A stretch of 64,000 nt of DNA, taken from a virus. Positions 15,318-23,698 of the stretch are shown here, one piece after another (position 1 is the stretch's first letter; every line of letters starts with the position of its first letter). The notes beneath the pieces are model-generated. The model was not told where the DNA came from, searched no databases, and saw only the letters and a list, made by a program, of their open reading frames with translations. The translations under genes and the position numbers were made by a program. The stretch is taken from positions 1 to 64,000 of IMG/VR virus record IMGVR_UViG_3300028831_000505, one strand, 5' to 3'.

Positions 15318-18005
15318 ATGGGTTTTTTGTTTACCACGCCTCAGCAGCAGCCCAAGGGGCCGCCCAAGCAGCGCACGGGCCGCGCTGCGGGCGGCGTGGG
15401 GCCTAAAACGGCCGCCAGTGCCGCCACCTTGAACCGGCTGGGGTGTTCAGCCTGCCCGCTCAACGACGCCAAGGTCAATAGTCCCAAGATGCCGGCCTTC
15501 CTTCCTGTTAGGCCGTGTGACATTTACTTCCTTGCCGAGGCTCCGGGCGAAACAGAGGACCGTGAAGGGGAACCCTTAATTGGGAAGTCCGGCCAGTTGC
15601 TGCGCAGCCTCATCCCCAAGCGCTATGAAAATACCTGTGCTTACGACAACGTTGTGCGGACCCGCCCGCCCAAGAACCGCGACCCCACCTGGGTTGAGGT
15701 CGAGTGTTGCCGAGGTCACCACACCAAAAGCATCGAGAAGGCCAAACCCCGGTTAGTAGTTGGCCTGGGGAAATTCTCCCTCAACGCCGTGCTAGGCTCC
15801 ATGGATATGCAAGGCCTGCGCGGTCGTATGTTCGCGGTCAAGTTTGGCAACCACTCCTGTTGGTTCATGCCAACCTATCACCCGGCCTTTATCCTGCGGC
15901 AGGCCTATGACGACAAGAAGCCCCTGCTCTCGCGGATGGGCCATTGCTTCAAGATGGACATCAGGCGGGCCTTTGATGTGCTGGACGGGCTCAAGCCCCC
16001 GCGCATCCAAACAGAGGCAAGCATCAGGGCCGACATCCTGACCTTTGACGGGTCCGAACCCGGCCACTTCGAGCGGTTAATGAACTTGCTCATCGTAGCG
16101 CAGCAGGTCCCCGAAAAATCAGTCGACTACGAGACCCAAGGCTTACGCCCGTACAGGAAGGACTCCGCAGTCCTGACCTGTGCAATCAGCTATGACGACC
16201 CGGACGCGGGCGAGGCGCATTTCTCATTTGCCCTGGATCACCCCAAGGCCAAGTGGACCAAGGTGCAACGCAAGGCTATTGGGGCAAAGCTGCTCGAAAT
16301 TCTTAGCGACGACACCTTCAAGGTTGCCCACAACGTACCGTTTGAGGTCGAGTGGTCCATCTTCATGTATGGCGCCGCCCATGTGCGTCACGGGGCTTGG
16401 GACTGCACAATGATGCAGGCTCACTTCCTGGACGAGCGCCGGGGCAAGCAGTGGCGTGACGATGACCGCCGAGCGGCCTATCAGGACCTTGACTTCCTCT
16501 GCCGCCAGTATTTTGGTGTGGGCTACAAGTCGTTCTTTAAGCTGAACAAAAAGAACATGGCCGGCGCTGATCTGGGCGAAACCCTCATCTATAACGCTGC
16601 CGATACCAAGGTCGCATTGTGGCTGCACCGCGTGCAAGTAGCCCTGCTGAAACGGCGTGGCCTCTATGACGCTTACCTCGACTCGGTCCAGCGCCAGCCT
16701 GCCACGGCGTTGATGCAACACTTTGGAATACCCGTAAATCAGAAGGCCGTGGTACGCAACGGGAAACGTCTCAAGGCTGAGATTGAAGAGATCGAGGATG
16801 AGATAAACGACCTCAGGGTGGTGAAGGATTACACCCGGGACTATGGGGAGTTTAATCCGGGGTCGAACCCTGACGTTTTGAAGGTGTTCAAGGATTACCT
16901 CAAGCGGTCCGAGATAAAGGTTCCCAAGAAGTACCACAAGCCGGGGGAGAGTGAGTTTGAGTACTCGGTCGACGAGGCGGTGCTCAAGGAAATAGATCAT
17001 CCCCTGGCCGAGCTGGTTCTTGCCTTTCGTAACCGCAGCAAATTGAAGTCCACCTATTGCGACGGGCTGGACATGCGTAACTACGACAACCCGCAGTACA
17101 AGAAACGGGTGGTCATCCACCGTGACGGGCTGGCTCACAGTTCGTTCAACATGACGTTCACTGAAACCGGCCGCACCAGTTCTGACGATCCCAACCTTCA
17201 AAACTTCCCCAAACACAAAGACGCGTGGATACGCAACGAGATCTGGGCGCCCCCCGGCTATGTGCTGGTGGCGGCGGACTACAAGCAGCTTGAATTCTGC
17301 GCCGCGGCCTGTTGCAGCGGGGATAAAGTGCTGATCGACGCCGTTTGGAGCGGCTACGACGTGCACATGGATTGGGCTGAGCGGCTATCGGCGCGCTACC
17401 CGCAGGCGGTGGGCGGGCTCAAGTTCCGCAAGGACAAGGACGTAATGAAGGCGCTGCGCCAAAAGGTGAAAAACAAGCTGGTGTTCCCAGCTATCTTTGG
17501 CGCTCAGGACGACTCCATTGCGGGCTACCTCGATATGCCTGAGGACGTCATTGGCAAAGTCATGAACGACTTCTGGAGCATCTTCCACGGGATCAAGACG
17601 TGGCAAGATGAGATGATGCAAGGCTACTACGATGAGGGCTACGTCAGCACCATGAATGGGCGGTTGCGCTGGTACCCGTTGAACCGCAACCAAGCGATCA
17701 ACCACCCAGTGCAGGGCTCGGCCTGCGAAATCGTCTGCGACGGCATGACGCGCCTCTCGAAGCAGGCTGTGGAAACCGAGCAGTGGCACATCCACCCGCG
17801 CATGAACATTCACGACGACCTGTCGTTCTTGATACCCGACGACAACAACCGGGTGTTTGAGGAGTCGGTTGAGACCATCTACAAAGGAATGTTGAGTTGC
17901 CCCTACAAGTGGATCAACGTGCCGCTGGCCGTTGAGTTATCGGCCGGCGTTCACTGGGCAGAAATGGAAGCGTTTGGAAACTTCTCAAGCCACAAGGATC
18001 TCTGA
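15318..18005 (+). CDS. Family A DNA polymerase with N-terminal UDG-like domain
   Basis: This is the phage replicative DNA polymerase, 895 aa. Residues about 35-230 resemble family 4/5 uracil-DNA glycosylases: CSAC (43-46), AEAPGETEDREG (73-84), NVVRTRPPKNRDP (111-123) and YHPAFILR (187-194). The Fe-S cysteine expected in NVVxC is Thr115, while Cys130/131 remain. A 3'-5' exonuclease follows (VDYET 269-273, HNVPFEVEW 338-346, a late Asp near 429). The polymerase part has motif A DYKQLEF (654-660), motif B RQKVKNKLVFPAIFGA (714-729), HPVQGSACE (796-804) and motif C IHDD (831-834). It therefore looks active for synthesis and proofreading. Whether the UDG-like domain binds or excises uracil is unclear, given the altered metal ligand. 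Confidence 0.93.
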   Translation: MGFLFTTPQQQPKGPPKQRTGRAAGGVGPKTAASAATLNRLGCSACPLNDAKVNSPKMPAFLPVRPCDIYFLAEAPGETEDREGEPLIGKSGQLLRSLIPKRYENTCAYDNVVRTRPPKNRDPTWVEVECCRGHHTKSIEKAKPRLVVGLGKFSLNAVLGSMDMQGLRGRMFAVKFGNHSCWFMPTYHPAFILRQAYDDKKPLLSRMGHCFKMDIRRAFDVLDGLKPPRIQTEASIRADILTFDGSEPGHFERLMNLLIVAQQVPEKSVDYETQGLRPYRKDSAVLTCAISYDDPDAGEAHFSFALDHPKAKWTKVQRKAIGAKLLEILSDDTFKVAHNVPFEVEWSIFMYGAAHVRHGAWDCTMMQAHFLDERRGKQWRDDDRRAAYQDLDFLCRQYFGVGYKSFFKLNKKNMAGADLGETLIYNAADTKVALWLHRVQVALLKRRGLYDAYLDSVQRQPATALMQHFGIPVNQKAVVRNGKRLKAEIEEIEDEINDLRVVKDYTRDYGEFNPGSNPDVLKVFKDYLKRSEIKVPKKYHKPGESEFEYSVDEAVLKEIDHPLAELVLAFRNRSKLKSTYCDGLDMRNYDNPQYKKRVVIHRDGLAHSSFNMTFTETGRTSSDDPNLQNFPKHKDAWIRNEIWAPPGYVLVAADYKQLEFCAAACCSGDKVLIDAVWSGYDVHMDWAERLSARYPQAVGGLKFRKDKDVMKALRQKVKNKLVFPAIFGAQDDSIAGYLDMPEDVIGKVMNDFWSIFHGIKTWQDEMMQGYYDEGYVSTMNGRLRWYPLNRNQAINHPVQGSACEIVCDGMTRLSKQAVETEQWHIHPRMNIHDDLSFLIPDDNNRVFEESVETIYKGMLSCPYKWINVPLAVELSAGVHWAEMEAFGNFSSHKDL

Positions 18006-18011
18006 CCGGCC

Positions 18012-18290
18012 ATGACAACCTCCAATTCTCCACTTCGCCGTCTCAGAGCCCAAGCCGACGCTATGGCGGCAAACCTCAAGGCGTGGGAGCGCGGGGAGCT
18101 TCCCGTTGATCCCACCGGCAAGATTGCAGCCGCGCGAGCAAACGAGGCCATCAAATTTGTCATAGCGATGGACGACAAGGTCCTTAGCATTGAATTGTCT
18201 TGGATCACAATTCGTGATACCAGCGAAGAGGGAATCTCCGAGTACATCATCCTGCAAATGCAAGGCAAGGGTGACGCTAAAGGAAACTGA
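18012..18290 (+). CDS. Small hypothetical protein, 92 aa
   Basis: The product is helical in the first half (PLRRLRAQADAMAANLKAW) and beta-rich in the second. It lies six bases after the polymerase gene. No family recognised. Confidence 0.65.
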   Translation: MTTSNSPLRRLRAQADAMAANLKAWERGELPVDPTGKIAAARANEAIKFVIAMDDKVLSIELSWITIRDTSEEGISEYIILQMQGKGDAKGN

Positions 18291-18293
18291 CGC

Positions 18294-18608
18294 ATGATGC
18301 GAACTTGCCACTGGTGTGGGCAGCGCTACGACACGGATGGGGGCAGCAGCGTTTGGTGCGACAAGAACCCGCACCGTGGACGAGGGGCGACGCGGCTGCG
18401 CCCACGTATATTTTCTATGATCATGATCCCTTCCACCATGAAGGCAGCCGATGTCACCGCCCTCCTCAACCGCCCTGCACGTCAAGTATCGTCCGACCGA
18501 CTTCGACCTCGTGCTGGGTCAGGACGCCACGGTCAAAAGCCTCGAAAAGGCCGTCAAGGCAAACCGCGCCCACACGTTCCTGTTCGTAGGGCCAAGCGGC
18601 ACGGGTAA
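18294..18608 (+). CDS. Putative zinc-ribbon protein overlapping the clamp loader gene
   Basis: The first 22 residues have CHWCGQRYDTDGGSSVWC, a zinc-ribbon pattern. From about residue 53 the frame runs through the clamp-loader coding sequence for 158 bases and becomes basic and low in complexity, so the true C-terminus is doubtful. Only the N-terminal 50 residues look coding. ATG 18294 and 18297 are both possible starts. Confidence 0.45.
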   Translation: MMRTCHWCGQRYDTDGGSSVWCDKNPHRGRGATRLRPRIFSMIMIPSTMKAADVTALLNRPARQVSSDRLRPRAGSGRHGQKPRKGRQGKPRPHVPVRRAKRHG

Positions 18609-19404
18609 GACCACGCTGGCCCGGATCGTCGGAAGCAAGTTTTGCGGCGGCAGTATCAGCCCCGCCAACCTGATTGAGATTGACGCCGCTACCCATACCG
18701 GGGCTGAGGCCATGCGCGCGGTCACCCGTGACGCGGCATTCAAGGCCATGGGGGTCAACCCCAACAAGGTGATCATCGTTGACGAGGCGCACCGCCTTAG
18801 CGCCGCCGCCTGGGAGTCGCTGCTCAAGGTAACGGAGGAGCCTGCGCCCCACGTCTATTGGGTGCTGTGCACCACCAACGTGGCGAAGGTTCCTGCCACA
18901 ATCACCACCCGCTTCCTCAAATACGTACTCAAGCCGGTCAGCGACGAGCTGTTGCTTGAGCTTGTTGCTGCGGTTACGGAAATGGAGGGCTTGAAGGTCC
19001 CCAAGGATGTCCTTGAAACCATTGCCGAAGGAAGCGGAGGAAGTCCGCGGCAAGCGTTGGTGAACCTGGAGCTTTGCGCCTATGCCGAGGACGAGGCTGA
19101 GGCCCGCAAACTGATGCGTGAGGCCGGCGAGGGCTCCAAGGAGATCGTCGACTATTGCCGCTTCCTCCTGAAACCCAACGGTGGCTGGCCGGCTGCAATG
19201 AAACTGATCAAGGCCATCGACGCCGATGCGGAGTCGATTCGCATTGTTGTGTCCAACTATTTTGCGGCCGTGGCCGGTAGCGACACCAAAAACCTGCCAC
19301 GGCTGTTGTTCATCCTTGAGTGCTTCGAGCAACCCTTCAACAGTTCAGACAAGAACGCTCCGCTGCTGCTTGCTACCGGACGCGTATTGGGGATTGGCCA
19401 ATGA
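18451..19404 (+). CDS. Clamp loader AAA+ ATPase (DnaX/RFC small-subunit type)
   Basis: This ATPase probably opens the sliding clamp and places it on primed DNA. It starts with KYRP (12-15) and VLGQD (21-25), typical of clamp loader subunits. Walker A is GPSGTGKT (47-54), Walker B VIIVDEAH (107-114), sensor 1 LCTTN (139-143), and the ATTTRF-like segment (150-155) sits where an SRC motif occurs in true loaders. The three-domain length of 317 aa fits T4 gp44 or RFC small subunits. No second loader subunit is evident, so it may form a homopentamer or use a host partner. The ATG follows GAAGGCAGCCG. Confidence 0.88.
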   Translation: MSPPSSTALHVKYRPTDFDLVLGQDATVKSLEKAVKANRAHTFLFVGPSGTGKTTLARIVGSKFCGGSISPANLIEIDAATHTGAEAMRAVTRDAAFKAMGVNPNKVIIVDEAHRLSAAAWESLLKVTEEPAPHVYWVLCTTNVAKVPATITTRFLKYVLKPVSDELLLELVAAVTEMEGLKVPKDVLETIAEGSGGSPRQALVNLELCAYAEDEAEARKLMREAGEGSKEIVDYCRFLLKPNGGWPAAMKLIKAIDADAESIRIVVSNYFAAVAGSDTKNLPRLLFILECFEQPFNSSDKNAPLLLATGRVLGIGQ

Positions 19405-19652
19405 TGAAAGTTTGGGGAATCGTCAAGGTCTTCGGGGTTATCGCGGCGGTATTTGGCCCGCTGCCTTTCGACATAACTGAGTGTCACAAGCAGATGACCA
19501 TCAAGAATGCGGAACTCGACAAGATGTTCTCGTCCGGTCAATTTGACGGTGACGAACGGCTACGAGTCGATGGCCGCAAGGTAGGCCGGAAAGACGTGGT
19601 GCTGGCCTGCGTTGAGTCCCCCGTAAGCCCAGAACTCGGAAAAAGGAAATAA
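19401..19652 (+). CDS. Small protein with N-terminal hydrophobic segment, 83 aa
   Basis: ATG 19401 overlaps the clamp loader stop. Residues 4-22 (VWGIVKVFGVIAAVFG) form a signal peptide or membrane anchor. The rest is soluble with two cysteines. It may be exported or anchored in the inner membrane. No family recognised. Confidence 0.6.
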   Translation: MMKVWGIVKVFGVIAAVFGPLPFDITECHKQMTIKNAELDKMFSSGQFDGDERLRVDGRKVGRKDVVLACVESPVSPELGKRK

Positions 19653-19656
19653 TCTC

Positions 19657-20181
19657 ATGGCGTCAGCCAAACCGTCATTCAACATCGACGAGTTCCGCGC
19701 GTACCTTGCCATCGACAAGCACCGTCTCGACGAAGAGCTGATGGCCCAACCCGGGTTGTTCTTCAAGGTGAGCGACGAGTATGCGCTGGCTTGCGCTGAC
19801 CGTGACACGGCCAAGGATGATCTTGCCCGCCTCACCGCCGAGATCTATCCCAAGGTCAAGGCCAACCTTGAGAAGGCCGGCAAAGCTACCGAGGCAGCCA
19901 TTCAGGCGGGCATTGCGCTGGACAAGAAGCACCAAGCCGCCGTCAAGGTGTACTCGGACGCGCGCTACTGGGCCGACCTCACCCTTGCGCTCAAGGAAGC
20001 CTTCATCCAGCGCAGTTACATGCTGCGGGAAATGGCCCATCTGTTCTCGGCCAACTACTTCGACCGCGCTGTGGTTGAAGGCACCGGGCGGCGGGGTGAG
20101 TCCTTGAAGGCCGACGCCATCAAGGAGCAGATGTCCACTCGGCGTGACACCAATCGTTCCCGTCCACGCCTGAACGACTAA
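19657..20181 (+). CDS. Helical hypothetical protein ahead of the ssDNA-binding protein, 174 aa
   Basis: The protein is almost entirely helical, with a long Ala/Lys/Glu-rich region (residues 45-110) that may form a coiled coil, and then a helical domain to residue 150. The C-terminus ends NRSRPRLND, the recurring Arg-Leu motif. The position two genes before the ssDNA-binding protein and close to the recombinase suggests a replication or recombination accessory, which is inference from context. The ribosome binding site is AAAAAGGAAA. Confidence 0.65.
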   Translation: MASAKPSFNIDEFRAYLAIDKHRLDEELMAQPGLFFKVSDEYALACADRDTAKDDLARLTAEIYPKVKANLEKAGKATEAAIQAGIALDKKHQAAVKVYSDARYWADLTLALKEAFIQRSYMLREMAHLFSANYFDRAVVEGTGRRGESLKADAIKEQMSTRRDTNRSRPRLND

Positions 20182-20191
20182 GGGGAGTCCC

Positions 20192-20335
20192 ATGTACAAC
20201 TTCGAATCTGAATTGGATGACCTGATCAACCGCGCCCGGGAGGGGAAGGTCAAGACCACGTGGAGCGACATCATCAGCGCCTTTGAAATCAAACTCATGG
20301 CGCTGAAAGAGGAGCATGGGGACGACACGGACTAA
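20192..20335 (+). CDS. Small acidic protein, 47 aa
   Basis: A short gene starting ATG 20192 after AAGGGGAGTCCC, a good ribosome binding site. The translation begins MYNFESELDDLINRAREGK and ends in an acidic run, consistent with a small two-helix protein. Function unknown. Confidence 0.6.
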   Translation: MYNFESELDDLINRAREGKVKTTWSDIISAFEIKLMALKEEHGDDTD

Positions 20336-20371
20336 CCCCCACGTATAGCTAGGGGTAACGGGACCAGAACC

Positions 20372-20578
20372 ATGTTCGGCGGCGCAGAGGGTTTTAATTA
20401 CTTGCCCCTGCTGTACGCATCGGCAGCGGTTCTTGTTCTGATCATTGCCTTCATCTTGGCCTGCATGTTTCACCGTCAGGTCATCAAGGGCAAAAAGGAA
20501 GTTATCGACTACGCAGCCCAACGGCTGGCAGCAAGGCGCGGCGGGCAGGGCGGAACTGAACCCACGAGAGGAAGTTGA
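20372..20578 (+). CDS. Small single-pass membrane protein, 68 aa
   Basis: Residues about 10-32 (LPLLYASAAVLVLIIAFIL) form one membrane helix, followed by a basic cytoplasmic tail (QVIKGKKEVIDYAAQRLAARR). It sits between a 47-aa gene and the ssDNA-binding protein gene. Possible roles include membrane anchoring; nothing specific can be said. Confidence 0.65.
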   Translation: MFGGAEGFNYLPLLYASAAVLVLIIAFILACMFHRQVIKGKKEVIDYAAQRLAARRGGQGGTEPTRGS

Positions 20579-20580
20579 TC

Positions 20581-21972
20581 ATGGCGAAGCGCGAATTCAA
20601 ATACAAGCCCCGCTCGGCGGAGGACGTCCGTGAGCGGGCCAACCAGCAGTCGGGCAACTTCGACCGGTTCATGCCCGACAACGTGAAGATGTTCAAGCCG
20701 CGCGACGGCAAGAACATCATCCGTGTCCTTCCGCCCACTTGGGACGGCGCCAAGCACTTTGGCTACGAACTGTGGGTGGTGTATGGCGTGGGGGCGGACA
20801 ACCAGTCCTACCTCTCGCCATCCAAGATGAGGCAGGAGGACGATCCAATCGAGGAGATGCGCAGGGAACTCACCGAGGACCGTAACGAGAAGGCCGCCAA
20901 GTCGCTGACCCCCAAAAAGCGCGTCGGCATCTACCTGATCGACCGCATGGCCGAAGACGAGGGCGTGCAGTTTTGGGCCATGCCTTGGACCCTCGACCGC
21001 GACATTGCCAACCGCTGCTATGACGAGGACACCAAGGACGTCATCATGATCGATGACCCCGACAATGGCGCCGACGTCAGGTTTTACAAGGAAGGCACCG
21101 GCCGCAACACCGAATACAATGCGGCTAGGATCACGGTGCTTAAGGACTCGCCCCTCAGCGACGACAAGCGCACCATGAACGACTGGCTTGCCTACGTCGA
21201 AGACAACCCCATTCCCGAGAAGCTGGTGTACTACCCCTATGACCACCTGAAACGGGTGGTCGCCGGCACCGCCACCAAGAAGCCCGACGAGGATGACGCC
21301 GACGTGCTTGGGCGCGGCCGTGCTAGCCGCGAGGAAGAGCGTGGGCGTGGCGGGCGCGGTGGCCGCGAGGAGGAGCGGGGCCGGGGCACCCGTGACCGGG
21401 GCGACGAGCGCGGCGGGCGCAGCCGTGAGCCGGAGCCTAATCCCGAGGAAGATCGTGGCACACAGCGCGGCGGCCGTGGCGGCCGGGACGACCCGCGTGA
21501 CGATGACCGGCGCGGCGGTGGTGAGCGCAGCCGCGCCCGCCCGCGCCTCGACGAGCCGGACAACGACTCTGAGCCGGAACCGGAACCCGAGGATCGGGGC
21601 CGGGGGCGCACCCGGCGCGAGGAGCCCGAGCGGGGCCGTGATCGCGATGATCGAGGAAGTGACAGGGGCGAGGAACGCGGCGGCAGCGAGCGCAGCCGCA
21701 CCCGTGCCCGTCTCGAGGACGACCCCGCCGACGATGACCGCGGTGGTGGACGGGAACGCAGCCGGAGCCGCGACGATGATCGCGGCGAGGACCGGGGCGG
21801 GCGCCGTGAGCGTAGCCGTGCCGAGCCCGAGGAAACGGAGCGCGAGGCGCGTGACGATGACCGGCGGGGTGGCCGTGATCGTGACCGTGACCGCGAGGAT
21901 GACCGGGGCGGGGGCAAGGGGGGAAGTGTGCTTGACCGCATGCGTGCCCGGCGCCGTGACCCGGCCGATTGA
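20581..21972 (+). CDS. gp32-like ssDNA-binding protein with long RG/RD/RE-rich tail
   Basis: The 463-aa product has two unlike halves. Residues 1-about 230 have the texture of phage T4 gp32-type ssDNA-binding cores: a basic N-terminal arm, GKNIIRVLPPTWDG (43-56), and a mix of strands and acidic helices. Residues about 235-463 are almost wholly Arg, Gly, Asp and Glu (for example GRGGRGGREEERGRG), with no hydrophobic core, so they are disordered. Ordinary ssDNA-binding proteins have a short acidic tail; this one is about 220 residues and mixed in charge. The tail contains two internal copies of the recurring motif (RARPRLDE and RTRARLEDD). The ATG 20581 follows CGAGAGGAAG. Binding of ssDNA in replication and recombination is the inferred role; the tail may drive self-association. 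Confidence 0.75.
   Translation: MAKREFKYKPRSAEDVRERANQQSGNFDRFMPDNVKMFKPRDGKNIIRVLPPTWDGAKHFGYELWVVYGVGADNQSYLSPSKMRQEDDPIEEMRRELTEDRNEKAAKSLTPKKRVGIYLIDRMAEDEGVQFWAMPWTLDRDIANRCYDEDTKDVIMIDDPDNGADVRFYKEGTGRNTEYNAARITVLKDSPLSDDKRTMNDWLAYVEDNPIPEKLVYYPYDHLKRVVAGTATKKPDEDDADVLGRGRASREEERGRGGRGGREEERGRGTRDRGDERGGRSREPEPNPEEDRGTQRGGRGGRDDPRDDDRRGGGERSRARPRLDEPDNDSEPEPEPEDRGRGRTRREEPERGRDRDDRGSDRGEERGGSERSRTRARLEDDPADDDRGGGRERSRSRDDDRGEDRGGRRERSRAEPEETEREARDDDRRGGRDRDRDREDDRGGGKGGSVLDRMRARRRDPAD
21301..21960 (+). repeat. Low-complexity region encoding Arg/Gly/Asp/Glu-rich tail
   Basis: About 660 bases of strongly biased sequence (recurring CGCGGCGG, CGTGACC and GAGGAGCG-like words) encode the disordered tail. 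The order of words is irregular, so it is not a simple tandem repeat. Such DNA is prone to copy-number change between isolates and to assembly error. Confidence 0.8.
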
Positions 21973-21993
21973 AGGAGATATTGCCTTACGGGG

Positions 21994-22152
21994 TTGAGCG
22001 GCGATCCGCCGTGGATTGACCGCCGCCCCCTGGGCGTGGCACTCGCAGACGAGATCCCCTACCAGCGGTGGGATAGGGAACTGTCAATCCTGCACAGGTC
22101 CGGCTTTGACACTGTGCAGGATTATCTGCAGTGGAAGCATAGGAAGGACTGA
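21994..22152 (+). CDS. Small hypothetical protein with TTG start, 52 aa
   Basis: Between the ssDNA-binding protein and recombinase genes an open frame reads SGDPPWIDRRPLGVALADE after its first codon and ends DYLQWKHRKD. The amino acid texture is that of a real protein. The only plausible start is TTG 21994, with a weak GGGG upstream; AAGGAGATAT at 21971-21980 is further away. The stop lies three bases before the recombinase ATG. Confidence 0.5.
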   Translation: MSGDPPWIDRRPLGVALADEIPYQRWDRELSILHRSGFDTVQDYLQWKHRKD

Positions 22153-22155
22153 CCC

Positions 22156-23199
22156 ATGGCCAAAGCTGCCCCCGCTCCCAAACGCCAACGGGTCCGCCTC
22201 GAGGACGAGGCAAAGCAAGCCAATCACTACCTTGTGCAGCTTGAGGGGAAGGAGGTCGAATTCTTCTCCTCAGGGTGCGCCATCCTCGACTGCATTCTTA
22301 GCGGGGGTTGGGCCAGTGGCCGGGTGATCAACGTCGTTGGCGACAAGTCAACCGCCAAGACGGGCCTTGCAACCGAGGCCCTGATCAACTTCAAGGTCAA
22401 GTACCCGAAGGGATTTGCCAAGTATCAGGAATGCGAAGGCGCCTACGACTTCCAGTATGCCAAGGCCATGGGCCTACCGCTGGACGACATCGACTTTGGT
22501 GAGGAACCGCTTCTCACCGTTGAGGCTTTTGCCGAGGACCTCGAGCGTTTCACCGACCAGTGTGAGCAGGCCGGGCAGCCGGGCTTATATGTGCTGGATT
22601 CGCTTGACTCCCTGAGCGACAAGGCCGAGGGCAAGCGCAAGGTGGGCGACGCCAGCTTTGGCATGGCCAAGCCCAAGCTGCTGTCCGAAATGTTTCGCAA
22701 GCTGTGCAAGCGCATGGAGGCAGCCAAGGTCACCCTGCTGGTGATCTCCCAGGTGCGCGACAACATCAACGCCTCTTTTGGTGAGAAGCACACGCGGTCA
22801 GGTGGCAAAGCGCTGGACTTCTACGCTAGCCAAGTTGTGTGGCTGGCGCGCATCAAGAACCTCAAGCGCACCATCCAGCACGTCGAGCGCGTCTATGGTT
22901 CGCGCATCAAGGCCAACTGCAAGAAAAACAAGGTTGGCATCCCGTTCCGCACTTGCGAATTCGATTTCATATTTGGCTTTGGCGTGGATGATCTGAACGC
23001 CAGCCTTGATTGGCTCGACGAGGTGCGGCGCATGGACGCGCTGGGGCTCAAGGGCGCCGACCTCAAGGAGTACCTTGGGGCCGTGGCACTGCTAAAAACC
23101 GACGAGTACGCCCAGGAACGGGCGGCGTTGGCCAAGGTGGTGTTCACCGAGTGGGTCAGGATCGAGAAAACGTTCCTTCCAACCCGGACCAAATACTGA
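22156..23199 (+). CDS. RecA/UvsX-like recombinase
   Basis: This is a strand-exchange ATPase used in recombination and probably recombination-dependent replication. The 347-aa product has the core layout of RecA: FFSSGCAILDCILSGGWASG (37-56), a Walker A-like GDKSTAKTG (62-70), Walker B LYVLDSLDS (144-152), and VISQVRDNINASFGEKHTRS (about 197-216), which matches the NQ(L/V)R...FG loop. The residue before the P-loop lysine is Ala instead of Gly, as in other divergent phage recombinases. The N-terminus has KRQRVRLEDE (9-18), the recurring Arg-Leu motif. Neighbouring ssDNA-binding and SbcCD-like genes support the role. Confidence 0.85.
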   Translation: MAKAAPAPKRQRVRLEDEAKQANHYLVQLEGKEVEFFSSGCAILDCILSGGWASGRVINVVGDKSTAKTGLATEALINFKVKYPKGFAKYQECEGAYDFQYAKAMGLPLDDIDFGEEPLLTVEAFAEDLERFTDQCEQAGQPGLYVLDSLDSLSDKAEGKRKVGDASFGMAKPKLLSEMFRKLCKRMEAAKVTLLVISQVRDNINASFGEKHTRSGGKALDFYASQVVWLARIKNLKRTIQHVERVYGSRIKANCKKNKVGIPFRTCEFDFIFGFGVDDLNASLDWLDEVRRMDALGLKGADLKEYLGAVALLKTDEYAQERAALAKVVFTEWVRIEKTFLPTRTKY

Positions 23200-23438
23200 T
23201 GGACCTCATCTGGACCCTTTCGGCCAAAGCCGCCCCGCCCAAGGACCAGCCGCTGTGGTTCTACTCGGTGAGCTACTCTGCGGGTGCCATTCCCGGGTAC
23301 TGGAACAAAGACCGGGGCTGGTGGTCACGCGTTGGTGGTGGCGGGTCATGCCTTGCAACGGCGGAGAATCCTCCCACCTATTGGATGTTGCGTACCGAGC
23401 CCCCGGCACCGCCTGATTTTGCCGAACGTGGCGGCTGA
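23199..23438 (+). CDS. Small hypothetical protein, 79 aa
   Basis: ATG 23199 overlaps the recombinase stop by one base. The product is rich in Trp, Tyr, Gly and Pro (WFYSVSYSAGAIPGYWNKDRG) with no known motif. Its stop overlaps the next ATG. Confidence 0.6.
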   Translation: MDLIWTLSAKAAPPKDQPLWFYSVSYSAGAIPGYWNKDRGWWSRVGGGGSCLATAENPPTYWMLRTEPPAPPDFAERGG

Positions 23439-23698
23439 TGCCACCGCGTGTGCTAAACTACCTTGTAGATGGGATTCCGGACGACGCCGTCTGGTGCATG
23501 CGCCCCAGCAAGTACAGCAACAAGTTCCGGATAGGCGTGGACGGTGATCGGGATACCTGCTGTGACCGATTTGAGAAGGAAGTGCTGCCCACCCTTGACG
23601 TGAGCGACCTAAGGGGTAAGGATCTCCTTTGCTGTTGCAAGCCCTTGCGTTGCCACTGTGACTCGATACTCCGCAAGGCAAATGGGAGGCCCCCGTGA
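23438..23698 (+). CDS. DUF4326 domain protein
   Basis: The 86-aa product fits the DUF4326 pattern. RPSKYSNKFRIGVDGDRD (22-39) corresponds to the family's RPSKWGNPF..G.DGTRD, and LRGKDLLCCCKPLRCHCDS (about 58-76) to LRGKxLxCWCxPxxCHGD. The family is common in phages; its function is not established. The conserved Cys/His cluster suggests a metal or nucleotide-related site. The usual Trp of the CWC motif is Cys here. Confidence 0.85.
   Translation: MPPRVLNYLVDGIPDDAVWCMRPSKYSNKFRIGVDGDRDTCCDRFEKEVLPTLDVSDLRGKDLLCCCKPLRCHCDSILRKANGRPP

Noticed and set aside
16224-17366. A 380-codon minus-strand frame within the polymerase gene
   Set aside because: It is antisense to well-conserved polymerase motifs, and its composition is that of a shadow frame.
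21237-21941. A Ser/Arg-rich minus-strand protein resembling SR splicing factors
   Set aside because: It is the complement of the RG/RD/RE-coding low-complexity DNA; no start site or neighbour supports it.
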